Positions 1 through 8,692 of a DNA stretch of 64,000 nucleotides are shown piece by piece. Location of the stretch: contig NZ_JACVFC010000005.1 in NCBI RefSeq assembly GCF_014529935.1, positions 372,001 through 436,000 of the forward strand. Direction: 5' to 3'. The notes below the pieces were generated by a model. That model was not told the DNA's origin. It was given only the letters and a program-made list of their open reading frames with translations, and ran no database searches. Positions within the stretch are counted from its first letter, which is position 1. Every line of letters starts with the position of its first letter. Source of the stretch: Chitinophaga qingshengii (GTDB lineage Bacteria > Bacteroidota > Bacteroidia > Chitinophagales > Chitinophagaceae). The position numbers and the translations under genes are program-made.

Positions 1-1
1 T

Positions 2-736
2 TCCTATTACGAGCTGAACTTCTCGCTGGATACCGATATTTCCGACCGGGTTATCTTCCCCTACTCCGATGCGGAAAGCCGCGGCATAGAAGATGCCCGC
101 TTCGTAAAATACCAGGAAGAAGATGGCAGTATTATCTATTATGCTACCTATACGGCTTTTGATGGGGTCACCATACAGCCTAAACTCCTTTCTACGGAAG
201 ACTTTTATAATTTTAAAATCATGCCCTTGTATGGAGAGGGGGCCCAGAATAAAAACCTGGCCCTCTTTCCCCGCAAGATCAAAGGGAAATATGTGATGAT
301 ATCCCGTATCGATGGTATCAACGGGTATATTATGTATTCGGATAAAATCAATATCTGGGAGAACCCACAGATCCTGTATACCCCCAAATACCCCTGGGAA
401 TTTGTGCAGGTGGGCAACTGCGGCTCTCCGATAGAAACCCCTGACGGATGGCTGGTGATCACCCATGGCGTAGGCCCCATGCGTACCTACTGTGTAGGCG
501 CCAGCCTGCTGGACCTGGACGATCCCGGCACGGAGATCGGCCGCCTGAAAGAACCACTGCTCATGCCCAACAAGGACGAAAGGGAAGGATATGTGCCCAA
601 CGTGCTCTACTCCTGCGGCTCTATTGTTCATAACGATGAACTGATCATCCCATACGGCCTTTCCGACTATGCTTCCGGCTTCGCTACGGTGAACCTCGAA
701 AAACTGCTGACCCAGATCAAGGCAGACGGCATCTGA
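2..736 (+). CDS. GH130-family glycoside phosphorylase/hydrolase, 5' truncated by the window
   Basis: The reading frame is open from base 2 and ends at TGA 734-736, so the N-terminal part lies outside the window. The visible 244 residues carry GH130 signatures: GIEDARFV near the start, NKNLALFPRKI, and GNCGSPIETPDGW followed by ITHGVG. Members of this five-bladed propeller family phosphorolyse or hydrolyse beta-mannosides, usually in the cytoplasm or periplasm; the substrate here cannot be told from the part seen. The gene converges with a GT4 glycosyltransferase whose stop lies only 4 bases away. GH130 and GT4 genes are often neighbours in Bacteroidota, which suggests a shared glycan pathway (inference). 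The family call is firm; the specificity is open. Confidence 0.85.
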   Translation, partial: SYYELNFSLDTDISDRVIFPYSDAESRGIEDARFVKYQEEDGSIIYYATYTAFDGVTIQPKLLSTEDFYNFKIMPLYGEGAQNKNLALFPRKIKGKYVMISRIDGINGYIMYSDKINIWENPQILYTPKYPWEFVQVGNCGSPIETPDGWLVITHGVGPMRTYCVGASLLDLDDPGTEIGRLKEPLLMPNKDEREGYVPNVLYSCGSIVHNDELIIPYGLSDYASGFATVNLEKLLTQIKADGI

Positions 737-740
737 TCTT

Positions 741-1742
741 CTAAAGAGAACGGTATATTTTAAGGTATTCCTCCGTCATCCGGTCGGTGGTAAAATGTTC
801 GTATGCGTGCAGGTGACAGGCGTAGCGATCTATCTGGTCCAGCGCTTCCACGGCGGCGGCAGCCTCCTCAACGGTATTTACCAGAAAACCGGTACGCTCA
901 TGGAGGATCAGCTCCGGCATAGATCCCCTGTTAAAAGCGATGACCGGTGTGCCACATAACATCGCCTCTGCTACACTAAGACCAAAAGGTTCATTGAAAT
1001 GAATAGGATGCAGCAAAGCGCTGGCGTTGCCCAATAACTCGCTGCGCGCGGGACCGCCTACCGCGCCCAGGTAATATATTTGTTCATCATCAATATAAGG
1101 TTGCACCATCTCTTCAAAATATTCCCGCTGCTGGATAATACCCGCTATCAATAATGGGCGGTTGGTTTGCAGGGCTATTTGTATGGCATCATGGGTGCCC
1201 TTGTCGGGATGAATGCGGCCATAATACAGCAGATAGCCGTCGGAGATGGGATTGAAGGCAAAATCCTCTGTCCGGACGCCATTATACACGGTGGCTTTAT
1301 AATGCAGGGCAGGGTGGCGGTCAGCGTGACTAATGGACACATAATGCCCTATATGATTATAACGCTGATATACCGGGACAATCTTTTCAGAAGAAAAACC
1401 ATGGATGGTGGTGATCATGGGAGTACCTATCAGGCGGGAATAGGTGAGCGGCAGAAAATCAAAGTGATTATGAATAAGATCAAAATGATGCGCCCGTTCC
1501 ATCAGGTAGCTGATGTGCATACATTCATTGACTTTGGCATCTGCCGTAGGGTCTTCCTCATAACCCTGCCGGCATATCCAGGCTAGTTTGCCTTGTGTGA
1601 GCGAGTCGCCGGTGGCGAAGAGGGTTACGTCTGCGCCACGCGCTATCAGTCCTTCTGCCAGATTAGAGGCCATCTGCTCCCAGGGGCCATAGTGCCGGGG
1701 TGGGGTTCGCCATGCTACCGGCGAAAGGATTGCTATCTTCAT
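741..1742 (-). CDS. GT4-family glycosyltransferase
   Basis: A 333-residue GT-B fold glycosyltransferase. The frame stays open to 1862, but the start chosen is the ATG at 1742, because MKIAILSPVAWRTPP is the usual N-terminus of the family and the 40 residues before it look unrelated. The C-terminal nucleotide-sugar site shows the E-x7-E motif (EPFGLSVAE, about residues 251-259), followed by CGTPVIAFNRGSMPE. It probably transfers a sugar from a nucleotide donor in the cytoplasm; donor and acceptor are unknown. It converges on the GH130 gene with a 4-base gap, and the two stops leave no room for a terminator. Confidence 0.85.
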   Translation of the reverse strand: MKIAILSPVAWRTPPRHYGPWEQMASNLAEGLIARGADVTLFATGDSLTQGKLAWICRQGYEEDPTADAKVNECMHISYLMERAHHFDLIHNHFDFLPLTYSRLIGTPMITTIHGFSSEKIVPVYQRYNHIGHYVSISHADRHPALHYKATVYNGVRTEDFAFNPISDGYLLYYGRIHPDKGTHDAIQIALQTNRPLLIAGIIQQREYFEEMVQPYIDDEQIYYLGAVGGPARSELLGNASALLHPIHFNEPFGLSVAEAMLCGTPVIAFNRGSMPELILHERTGFLVNTVEEAAAAVEALDQIDRYACHLHAYEHFTTDRMTEEYLKIYRSL

Positions 1743-1930
1743 CGTGTTTCCGGTTTCCTGGGTAAAAGATGGCAAATTCCAATCCATAATTGCTAACACC
1801 CGCCTATCAAATTTCAGGAGTAAAAATCCTGAAATCACAATTTCTTCTCTAACTTCGTACATTCAAAAGTTTCGATGTATTTAAATTATATCTGTTACTT
1901 TTATTGATCATTTGTAATTCGACACGTAAT

Positions 1931-3511
1931 ATGCTCGAGTATATTCCTTATGGGAAGACAGGCTATTTTAATCAGCTGGTAACAGATTTTTTAGCAGAAG
2001 CGCCACAGATAAGACCTTTCTACACTTATTCCCCGGTAAAGCCGGACTTTACGGCCGCTATAGCCGCCCGGCAGCAGTTTAACACCCCGAGATCCGCCCT
2101 GGTAGCTGCCCTTCAGCAGCAATACCAACACCTGGAGCCGGTGAAAGCGGTGCAGGACAACATCACCCGCCTCGCCGACCCTCAAACGTTTACCGTCACC
2201 ACCGCTCACCAACCCAATATATTTACCGGTTACCTGTATTTTGTTTATAAGATACTGCAGGCGGTAAAACTTTGCCAGGAACTGCAACAGCAATATCCTC
2301 AGCATCATTTTGTACCGGTATATTATATGGGCAGTGAAGATGCGGACCTCGACGAACTGGGCAGCATTTACCTGGAAGGTAAAACGCTGACCTGGGCTGC
2401 CGGTCAGCAAGGCGCCGTAGGCCGCATGCATCCGGAAGGGCTGGAACAACTGATTGCACAGATAAAAGATGCCCTGGGGTATGCTCCGCATGCAGGGGAG
2501 TTACTGGACCTGCTACGTAAGGCTTACCTGGAACACCGCAATATCCAGGATGCTACCTTATACCTGGTACACGCGCTCTTTGGCCGCTTTGGCCTGGTAA
2601 CCCTGGTACCCGACAGCCAGGCGTTGAAACGCCTGTATATCCCTGTCATGAAGGATGAACTGTTCCAACAGGCGTCTCATACGATTGTCAACAATACCCT
2701 GGAACAACTGGGGACACATTATAAAGTACAAGCCAATCCCCGGGAAATTAACCTGTTTTACCTGAAGGACGATATGCGGGAACGCATCGTGCAGGAGGGG
2801 GAGCAGTGGAAAGTATTACACACCTCGTTGAAATTTGACGCTATTGCCCTGGAAAATGAGCTGGAAACACATCCGGAACGTTTCAGTCCCAATGTGATCC
2901 TGCGGGGTATGTTCCAGGAAACCATCCTGCCCAATATCGCCTTTATTGGCGGCGGCGGCGAAATCGCCTACTGGCTGGAACTGAAAGGACTGTTTGCGCA
3001 TTATAAGGTGCCTTATCCGATATTATTGTTACGTAACTCCCTGTTACTGACCGACGAGCTGTCGGCTCAACGGCTGGATAAACTAGGCATCACCACCGCT
3101 GAGTTGTTCGCTCCTACGGATGATATCGTGAACGCCTATGTGAAAAAACATACGAATGCCTCGCTGGTGCTGAAAGATGAATACGCCGCTATCGAAAAAT
3201 TATTTGATGCGCTGGAAGAAAAGGCCCATAGTATCGATATTACGCTGGTCGCCAGTACCGGTGCGGAAAGAAGCCGTGCATTAAAATCTATCGGTAAACT
3301 GGAACACAAATTCCTCCGGGCCGAAAAGAAAAAATTCGCCTGGCAGACAGACCAGATCAAGCAGGTGAAAAATAGACTGTTTCCCGGCGGCTCCCTGCAG
3401 GAACGAAAAGAAAATTTTATGCCCTGGTATGCTACTGAAGGCCCGGCCTTCCTGGACCGTGTGCTGGCCGCATTGACACCAGTAACGGACCAGTTTACGA
3501 TTGTTAAATAA
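1931..3511 (+). CDS. bshC: Putative cysteine ligase BshC of bacillithiol biosynthesis
   Basis: A 526-residue protein that matches BshC: VTTAHQPNIFTGYLYFVYK corresponds to the conserved nucleotide-site stretch, and YYMGSEDADLDELG to the second conserved block. BshC adds cysteine to glucosamine-malate in the last step of bacillithiol synthesis, a thiol pathway shared by Firmicutes and many Bacteroidota. The ATG at 1931 (MLEYIPYGKTGYF) was chosen; the upstream TTG at 1904 adds nine residues with no family similarity. A helical segment near residues 430-480 (EKLFDALEEKAHSID onwards) fits the family's coiled-coil arm. bshA and bshB are not in this window, so the gene stands alone. A strong palindrome follows the stop. 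Confidence 0.9.
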   Translation: MLEYIPYGKTGYFNQLVTDFLAEAPQIRPFYTYSPVKPDFTAAIAARQQFNTPRSALVAALQQQYQHLEPVKAVQDNITRLADPQTFTVTTAHQPNIFTGYLYFVYKILQAVKLCQELQQQYPQHHFVPVYYMGSEDADLDELGSIYLEGKTLTWAAGQQGAVGRMHPEGLEQLIAQIKDALGYAPHAGELLDLLRKAYLEHRNIQDATLYLVHALFGRFGLVTLVPDSQALKRLYIPVMKDELFQQASHTIVNNTLEQLGTHYKVQANPREINLFYLKDDMRERIVQEGEQWKVLHTSLKFDAIALENELETHPERFSPNVILRGMFQETILPNIAFIGGGGEIAYWLELKGLFAHYKVPYPILLLRNSLLLTDELSAQRLDKLGITTAELFAPTDDIVNAYVKKHTNASLVLKDEYAAIEKLFDALEEKAHSIDITLVASTGAERSRALKSIGKLEHKFLRAEKKKFAWQTDQIKQVKNRLFPGGSLQERKENFMPWYATEGPAFLDRVLAALTPVTDQFTIVK

Positions 3512-3518
3512 TTTACGA

Positions 3519-3629
3519 ATTTACGGATTTGCGAATTTCGGGATTTAAAAGAGCGAAGATCCAAGCGAGCTTATAACAACCGCTTGGATCTTCGCTCTTT
3601 TAAATCCCGAAATTCGCAAATCCGTAAAT
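3519..3629. terminator. Perfect 49-bp-arm palindrome, probable bidirectional terminator
   Basis: Two 49-base arms (3519-3567 and 3581-3629) are exact reverse complements around a 13-base loop. The inner stem is GC-rich and flanked by AAAAGAG and CTCTTTT, so it can work as a terminator in either direction between the convergent bshC and FUSC genes. The outer arms are made of the AT-rich words ATTTACGGATTT and GCGAATTTCGGGATTT, which recur at 12823-12963 and 46305-46345. A further single copy of the word lies at 3511-3520. Confidence 0.85.
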
Positions 3630-3644
3630 CAAAAAATCCGTAAA

Positions 3645-5867
3645 TCAACTCAATGCTTTCCCCATGTCTTTCACCAGTGCCAGTATTGCTTGCAGCTGAT
3701 CATGTACCTGTTTGGTTTCCAGCATTTCGTCGCGGATAGGCGTAGCGCCTTTGCCATCGTTGATTTCCAGCTGACGCAGGTGTACCAGGTTGTGCAGATG
3801 TTCATCCAGTGTATCAAAGGCATGGATGGGTGGTTCCAGTTTGGCCTGGTCGCGGGTGGCGGGATCTATCATCAGGTATAACTGATCAATGTATTGCAGC
3901 AGGTAAGTCGTGATCTCTTTGTATTCGGGCCTGGGGAACTGCACGCCATGATGCATGCTGTAAGCCGCCAGGGCTGCGATGTGGGAGGTCAGGGTATGAT
4001 TCAATACCACAAAGTGATACACTTTGGATGCATTTTTTTGTTTGCTTTTGGGCTCGGAGAGCATACGCTGGAAAGCGGCCATCATATTGGCGGTATCCAC
4101 ATAGGTATCTTTGCGGGCCAGTTTAAAATCGGTGACGCTGTTGCTTTCGCCGGCATACACCCTCAATACCATGTCAAAGTATTTACGGTTGGAGAGCAAC
4201 ATTTTCTGCATAAATCCGGGCAGTGTATTGTGTTCCCAGCTGGGCCACAGGAGCATGTTGGCGAAGAAGGCGATGCCGCCGCCGATGAAGGTGTCCAGCA
4301 CCCTTTGGGTAGCGTTGTACAGGTCGGACGGATGCAGGAAATGCAGCAGGAAGATGATAAAAGGCGTCACGAAAAACACGCTGAGCGTATATTGGAAGCT
4401 CATGAAACTGTAGGCGCCCAGGATACAGAGCAACATGCTGACGAAGATCACCGTGTCGTTATGGGTGAGATACAGTAGCCCGGCTGCAAAGAGCGCACCC
4501 AATACAGTACCGATGAACCGTTGTATGCTGCGGGAACGTGTCAGTCCGAAGCCTGGTTTCAGGATCACCACAATCGTCAGCAGTATCCAGTACACCCGGT
4601 CGAGGTGAAGCGCCAGGCCCAGCAGGTAACCGGTTACCGTGGCCAGGCTCACGCGGACGGCGTGGCGAAAAATATGCGATTTAAAAGTGAGGTTGTCGCG
4701 GAAAGTCTCCAGGTCATATTTCTGGCGGGTGGTGAATTTGGACAACTCCAGTTTGGGATCGATGGTTTCGTCTTTCAGCCGTTCCAGGCGGGTAAGCCGG
4801 TGCAGGTTATAGATCCTTTGGGCCATGTCCTGCAGGTTTTGCAGGATATTGGTGAGGGGGATGGTCCGGGTTCTTTCGGCCAGGGTTGGCAATTTCAGTG
4901 TAATATCGGCAATCGCTTTTTTTACCTTTTCCATCTCGTATTTGAGATTGGTTTTAGGCAGGGAACGTTGTCCGGCGGCTACCGCCAGACCGATATTCTC
5001 CAGTTCTTCCACAAATTCGGTGATGAGTGCATGGAATTTCTGTAGTATATCTTCCTGTTGAAAATCGCGTTGCAGGGCGTTATAGTCGGTTTGGGAGGCC
5101 ATGATCTGTTCCTGGAGGTCCACCATATCCAGGAAAATCAATACCATGCTTTTGTTGATACTGGTAGTGCCCTGTTGGGCGGAACGTCTTTTCAGCAGCA
5201 GTTCCCTTACATTTTCCTGTTTTTCGTTGACGACCACCTGTTGTGCCAGCACGGCTTTATAGTTAGCCACCACGTCTACGCCGGGAGTGTAGAAGTTGGA
5301 CCGTAGTTCGAGGTATCGTGCGGTTTGTTGTATACAGTCGCCCAGGGCCTGTTGTACGTTGAGATAGGGGCGTATCTGCCACAGGATCAATGCCAGCAGC
5401 GCGTACCAGATACTGCCCAGCAGCACCATTACCGCATAGGTGAGCGCCATGCCTGGCGTAAGCTGTGATTCGCCGAGGATAGACACCATCACCAGCAGGC
5501 AGCCGGTACCGATATTACCGCCGCGGTTGCCGTATACAAGCATCATAGCGAAGACAAAACAGCAGGCCACTATCCAAAAGGCCATCAGGGTGGGGAAAGG
5601 CAATAGCAGTCCGGTACCCAGCGCCGTCAGGAAAATGAGGCCGGTGCTGATGATCAGGCCGTTGCGCTTATGAACAATGGTGCCGGGCACATCGCTCAGG
5701 GCGGTACACAAGGCGCCCATAGACATGGCAATACCCAGCCCCAGCTGGCCGATGGCGGCAAAAATCAGGGAGGGGACCACTACGCTGATAGTGGTACGCA
5801 AACCGTTGCTGAAATGATAACTGTAAAGGAAACTCTTGATATCGTTGATCCGCTGTTCTATACGCAA
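3645..5867 (-). CDS. FUSC/YccS-like integral membrane protein
   Basis: A 740-residue protein with two clusters of membrane helices (about residues 25-165 and 395-520) separated by a long helical soluble region rich in Q, E and R. This duplicated layout is that of the FUSC/YccS family of putative aromatic-acid or small-molecule exporters; no substrate is established here. The best start is TTG at 5867, just after an in-frame TAA two codons upstream; the protein then opens with the conserved SFLYSYHFSNGLR segment, while the next ATG would remove it. A TATCTTTG box (5890-5897) lies 22 bases upstream. The gene is downstream of the barrel receptor on the same strand, 64 bases apart. Confidence 0.8.
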   Translation of the reverse strand: MRIEQRINDIKSFLYSYHFSNGLRTTISVVVPSLIFAAIGQLGLGIAMSMGALCTALSDVPGTIVHKRNGLIISTGLIFLTALGTGLLLPFPTLMAFWIVACCFVFAMMLVYGNRGGNIGTGCLLVMVSILGESQLTPGMALTYAVMVLLGSIWYALLALILWQIRPYLNVQQALGDCIQQTARYLELRSNFYTPGVDVVANYKAVLAQQVVVNEKQENVRELLLKRRSAQQGTTSINKSMVLIFLDMVDLQEQIMASQTDYNALQRDFQQEDILQKFHALITEFVEELENIGLAVAAGQRSLPKTNLKYEMEKVKKAIADITLKLPTLAERTRTIPLTNILQNLQDMAQRIYNLHRLTRLERLKDETIDPKLELSKFTTRQKYDLETFRDNLTFKSHIFRHAVRVSLATVTGYLLGLALHLDRVYWILLTIVVILKPGFGLTRSRSIQRFIGTVLGALFAAGLLYLTHNDTVIFVSMLLCILGAYSFMSFQYTLSVFFVTPFIIFLLHFLHPSDLYNATQRVLDTFIGGGIAFFANMLLWPSWEHNTLPGFMQKMLLSNRKYFDMVLRVYAGESNSVTDFKLARKDTYVDTANMMAAFQRMLSEPKSKQKNASKVYHFVVLNHTLTSHIAALAAYSMHHGVQFPRPEYKEITTYLLQYIDQLYLMIDPATRDQAKLEPPIHAFDTLDEHLHNLVHLRQLEINDGKGATPIRDEMLETKQVHDQLQAILALVKDMGKALS

Positions 5868-5889
5868 ACGTTAATAGGTTTTTGGAATA

Positions 5890-5897
5890 CAAAGATA
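5890..5897 (-). promoter_or_regulatory. Bacteroidota -7 box for the FUSC gene
   Basis: On the minus strand this reads TATCTTTG, an exact TAnnTTTG match, 22 bases before the TTG start. No clear TTG -33 element lies at the expected distance; the upstream sequence is a run of AATTCGTAATTCGTAATT repeats. Confidence 0.5.
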
Positions 5898-5931
5898 CAG
5901 AGCAAATTATGAATTACGAATTACGAATTGA

Positions 5932-8328
5932 TTACATACCCGTATCCACTACGCTTTTATTTCGTGTAGCGCTGGTCGTTAGTTTGCCAAAGCGCCAGCT
6001 GACGGAGATCGTATAGGAGTTGGCAGGGAAGTAGTAGGTAGAAACACGATGAAACGATGGGTCCGTAACATCGGAAACCATGGGCCGTTGTTTACGGAAG
6101 GGTTGATCTGCGCTCAAACTGGCGGATAATTTTTTGTTGAGGAAATCTTTGCGCAGGGTAAAGCCATAACCAATATTGGAACCGCTGCTGCCCTGTACGC
6201 TGGGACTGCCGGAATAGTAGTAACAATAAGCGTCTGTCCGGAAATCGTGGCCGAAGTTGTAGTCGGTATTGAAGTAGGCGCTACCGGATAAACCACTGCT
6301 GTGCAGGTTGCTGCCGTTACTGAAATCGCTGTAATTACCGCGCCCGTTGATACTGACATTCCATTTTTTGGTCAGGGCGAAACGCATGCTGGCGCTGAGT
6401 CCCACAGCACTGGATTTGCCAATGTTGTCGTAGGTGGTAGAAGTAATGCCCTTTGTGCTGTCTACTGTAAGAATGTTCTGAATGGCATCATTGGTAAAGG
6501 TATAGTCCGCCCCGGCATTAAAGGTTACTTTCTCCATTATCTTATTAAAATAAAGACCGAAGCTATTGGCGTAAGATGGCTTTAGGTGCGGGTTACCGTA
6601 AAATATATTATAGGGGTCATTGTCGTTTACGTAGGGATTTAACGAGAAAATATTAGGTCTTTGTAAGCGGCGGCTGTAGGAGAGCGACAGGCTGGTCATC
6701 TGCTGTAGTTGCCAGGTAATATTCACCGTAGGGATAGGGCTTGTGTAGTCGCTTTTAATACGGGTATGGGTGGAAATAAAATCGCCTGTCTGCTGCGTTT
6801 GCTCCAATCGGAAACCGGGCTTAATACTCAGTTTGCTGCCTATCTTAAACCGGTAGGTGATATAGAATGCGAGAATATTTTGTTGGGTGTTGAAAATATT
6901 GTCGCGGGAAGGATTGGGAACCATATTCCCTTCTTTGCGCACTTCCTGGGTGGCGCTGCTTTCGTTGTGCAGGAAAGTGCCTTTAAAGCCTGTTTCCAGC
7001 CGCTGTTCATGTGGCAGCGGAAGCGTGTAATCCGCCTGGACGTTGATGTTCCGACTGGTAAAAAGATTGTTGTTCCGGTAAAAGCTGTCGGTACCGGGTA
7101 CATAATGCTGGCTATTGTCCGTATAGCCGTCTCCGTAGCCATTTACATAATTGAAAGCTACGGACAGTTCATGTCCTGGCTGTTTGAATTTATGCTGGAA
7201 ATCCAGGCCGGCTCCGAAGCCATGTCCTTTGTTATAGGAGTCGCTGCTATTCGTGGCGCTTTGTATCGGTTTGTTGGTGCTATCATACCAGAAGCTGGTT
7301 TGTGGCATACGCTGTGTCATGTTGTTAAGGCTGCCGTTGCCGAATATCGTCAGCGCATTGGAGCTGTCCATATCATAGGTTAGCTCCAGGCTGCCATAAA
7401 ACATTTTGTTATTACGCCGGGTGTCGGTGTTTTGCTCTAATAAGCCCCTGTTGCCGGGTATGAAGCTTTCCCGGCTGATGGTGCTGCTGTTTTTGGTTTG
7501 ATCGCCGTTGCCGCCGGCGTAGGCGCTCACACCGACTTTTTTTTGCCGGGCGCTGATAGTACCGCCGCCGCTGAATCTGCCGATGGTATTGTAGTTAGCA
7601 TACAGGCTGCCGTTGTAGCCGATTACCTGTCGTTGGGTGATGATATTGATGATTCCTCCGATGCCTTCCGCATCGTATTTAGCGGAGGGTTCCGTAATGA
7701 TTTCTATTTTTTTGATGATGCTTGCCGGATAGGCTTTCAGGGCCTCCTTGGGATCCCTGGTGATGATGGACGTAGCGCGCCCATTGAGCAGGACTTTGTA
7801 GTTGGTTTGTCCTTTTAGTTTGATGGTACCATCTGCGTCTACTGTGACCATCGGAATTTTCCGCATGATATCGGAGGCGGAGCTGTTGTCTTTGTCGATA
7901 TCATTTTCTACGTTGTAGATCAGTTTTTCATCCTGTAGTTCTATCAGGGGCTTTTTACCGGCAACGGTGACGCCGCTTAGCTGCTGCGTGGTGGGGGAAA
8001 GGTACCGGGGACTTAAACGGTGATAGAGGTGGGCGGCATCTACCTGCAGACTGTCAACGATACGGGGAGCGTAGCCCAGCATGGTGATCCCGATCTGGTA
8101 GTGCCCAAAGGCGATGCCGGTAAACTGAAAATCGCCCTTGCCATCCGTGAGGGCATGGGCCACGGTTTTCCGGTCACCTGCCTGCATCAACACTACGGTG
8201 GCAAACTCCAGGGGTTTCCGGGAGATACTGTCGCCAACCTGGCCGGTAATGGAACCTCCTTGCTGGCGTGCCTGCAGGGTAACGGCAATACATAACAGGA
8301 ACAACAGCCATATGCCTTTTTGCGTCAT
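5932..8328 (-). CDS. Outer-membrane beta-barrel receptor (TonB-dependent type) with carboxypeptidase-like N-domain
   Basis: A 798-residue protein with a signal peptide (MTQKGIWLLFLLCIAVTLQA), then a carboxypeptidase-regulatory-like beta-sandwich (about residues 25-105). A plug-like segment follows (DIMRKIPMVTVDADGTIKLKG, then YKVLLNGRATSI and AEGIGGIINIITQ, about 150-235), and then a long barrel rich in alternating aromatic strands. This is the Bacteroidota barrel family that lacks SusD partners; none is present here. It would import or bind a ligand at the outer membrane, ligand unknown. ATG at 8328 is followed directly by the signal sequence. The C-terminus is not the usual terminal aromatic residue, since VDTGM follows the last strand. 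Confidence 0.8.
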   Translation of the reverse strand: MTQKGIWLLFLLCIAVTLQARQQGGSITGQVGDSISRKPLEFATVVLMQAGDRKTVAHALTDGKGDFQFTGIAFGHYQIGITMLGYAPRIVDSLQVDAAHLYHRLSPRYLSPTTQQLSGVTVAGKKPLIELQDEKLIYNVENDIDKDNSSASDIMRKIPMVTVDADGTIKLKGQTNYKVLLNGRATSIITRDPKEALKAYPASIIKKIEIITEPSAKYDAEGIGGIINIITQRQVIGYNGSLYANYNTIGRFSGGGTISARQKKVGVSAYAGGNGDQTKNSSTISRESFIPGNRGLLEQNTDTRRNNKMFYGSLELTYDMDSSNALTIFGNGSLNNMTQRMPQTSFWYDSTNKPIQSATNSSDSYNKGHGFGAGLDFQHKFKQPGHELSVAFNYVNGYGDGYTDNSQHYVPGTDSFYRNNNLFTSRNINVQADYTLPLPHEQRLETGFKGTFLHNESSATQEVRKEGNMVPNPSRDNIFNTQQNILAFYITYRFKIGSKLSIKPGFRLEQTQQTGDFISTHTRIKSDYTSPIPTVNITWQLQQMTSLSLSYSRRLQRPNIFSLNPYVNDNDPYNIFYGNPHLKPSYANSFGLYFNKIMEKVTFNAGADYTFTNDAIQNILTVDSTKGITSTTYDNIGKSSAVGLSASMRFALTKKWNVSINGRGNYSDFSNGSNLHSSGLSGSAYFNTDYNFGHDFRTDAYCYYYSGSPSVQGSSGSNIGYGFTLRKDFLNKKLSASLSADQPFRKQRPMVSDVTDPSFHRVSTYYFPANSYTISVSWRFGKLTTSATRNKSVVDTGM

Positions 8329-8657
8329 GGGACAGGATAGATTATTTTGAGGTATGGTCCGGGGCTCCGCCTATGTGGTAAATGGCATAAGTTACAGTGG
8401 CATAGCTACATAGGTGACCTCCCGGTTACTTACACAAGCTATAAAATAGTACTGCTAACCCAGAGCGGTTGGGACAAACGGGCGATAATTTCTCACAGGG
8501 AATTAAATAATAAGTGTGCTTTTTACTATATTTATAATCAGCCGTTTAAGAGAAAGGGGAGTGAGCCTTGGCTGCTATTTTCGCCCGGAGTGTGCATAAA
8601 TAATTCCGGGAGATACCGGCTTCTCACTTAAATTACTTTTTCATTCGGGTAAAATTA
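8329..8657. other. Non-coding gap between divergent receptor and smc genes
   Basis: No convincing gene was found. An open frame at 8347-8631 has no family features and no plausible start context. Two modest stem-loops are visible: CCTATGT/ACATAGG (8370-8376 with 8408-8414) and CCCGGA/TCCGGG (8584-8589 with 8605-8610). The stretch presumably holds the receptor promoter and upstream sequences of smc. Confidence 0.4.
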
Positions 8658-8665
8658 TATCTTTG
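8658..8665 (+). promoter_or_regulatory. Bacteroidota -7 box for smc
   Basis: TATCTTTG matches TAnnTTTG exactly and lies 27 bases before the GTG start of smc. A matching -33 TTG is not evident; the sequence there is TTTTTCATTCGGG. Confidence 0.5.
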
Positions 8666-8692
8666 ACGCCTTAAAAAACCTCGGAGTAAGTC

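Noticed and set aside
3519..3629. Insertion-sequence or MITE ends
   Set aside because: No transposase gene, no target-site duplication could be identified, and placement between convergent genes fits termination better; a mobile origin is still possible but unsupported.
4521..5045. Plus-strand frames opposite the FUSC, dnaE, DUF2723 and other long genes
   Set aside because: These are antisense shadows of strongly supported genes and carry no domain of their own.
8347..8631. A 94-residue plus-strand frame before smc
   Set aside because: No family, no promoter or ribosome site in place, and it lies in an AT-rich divergent promoter region.
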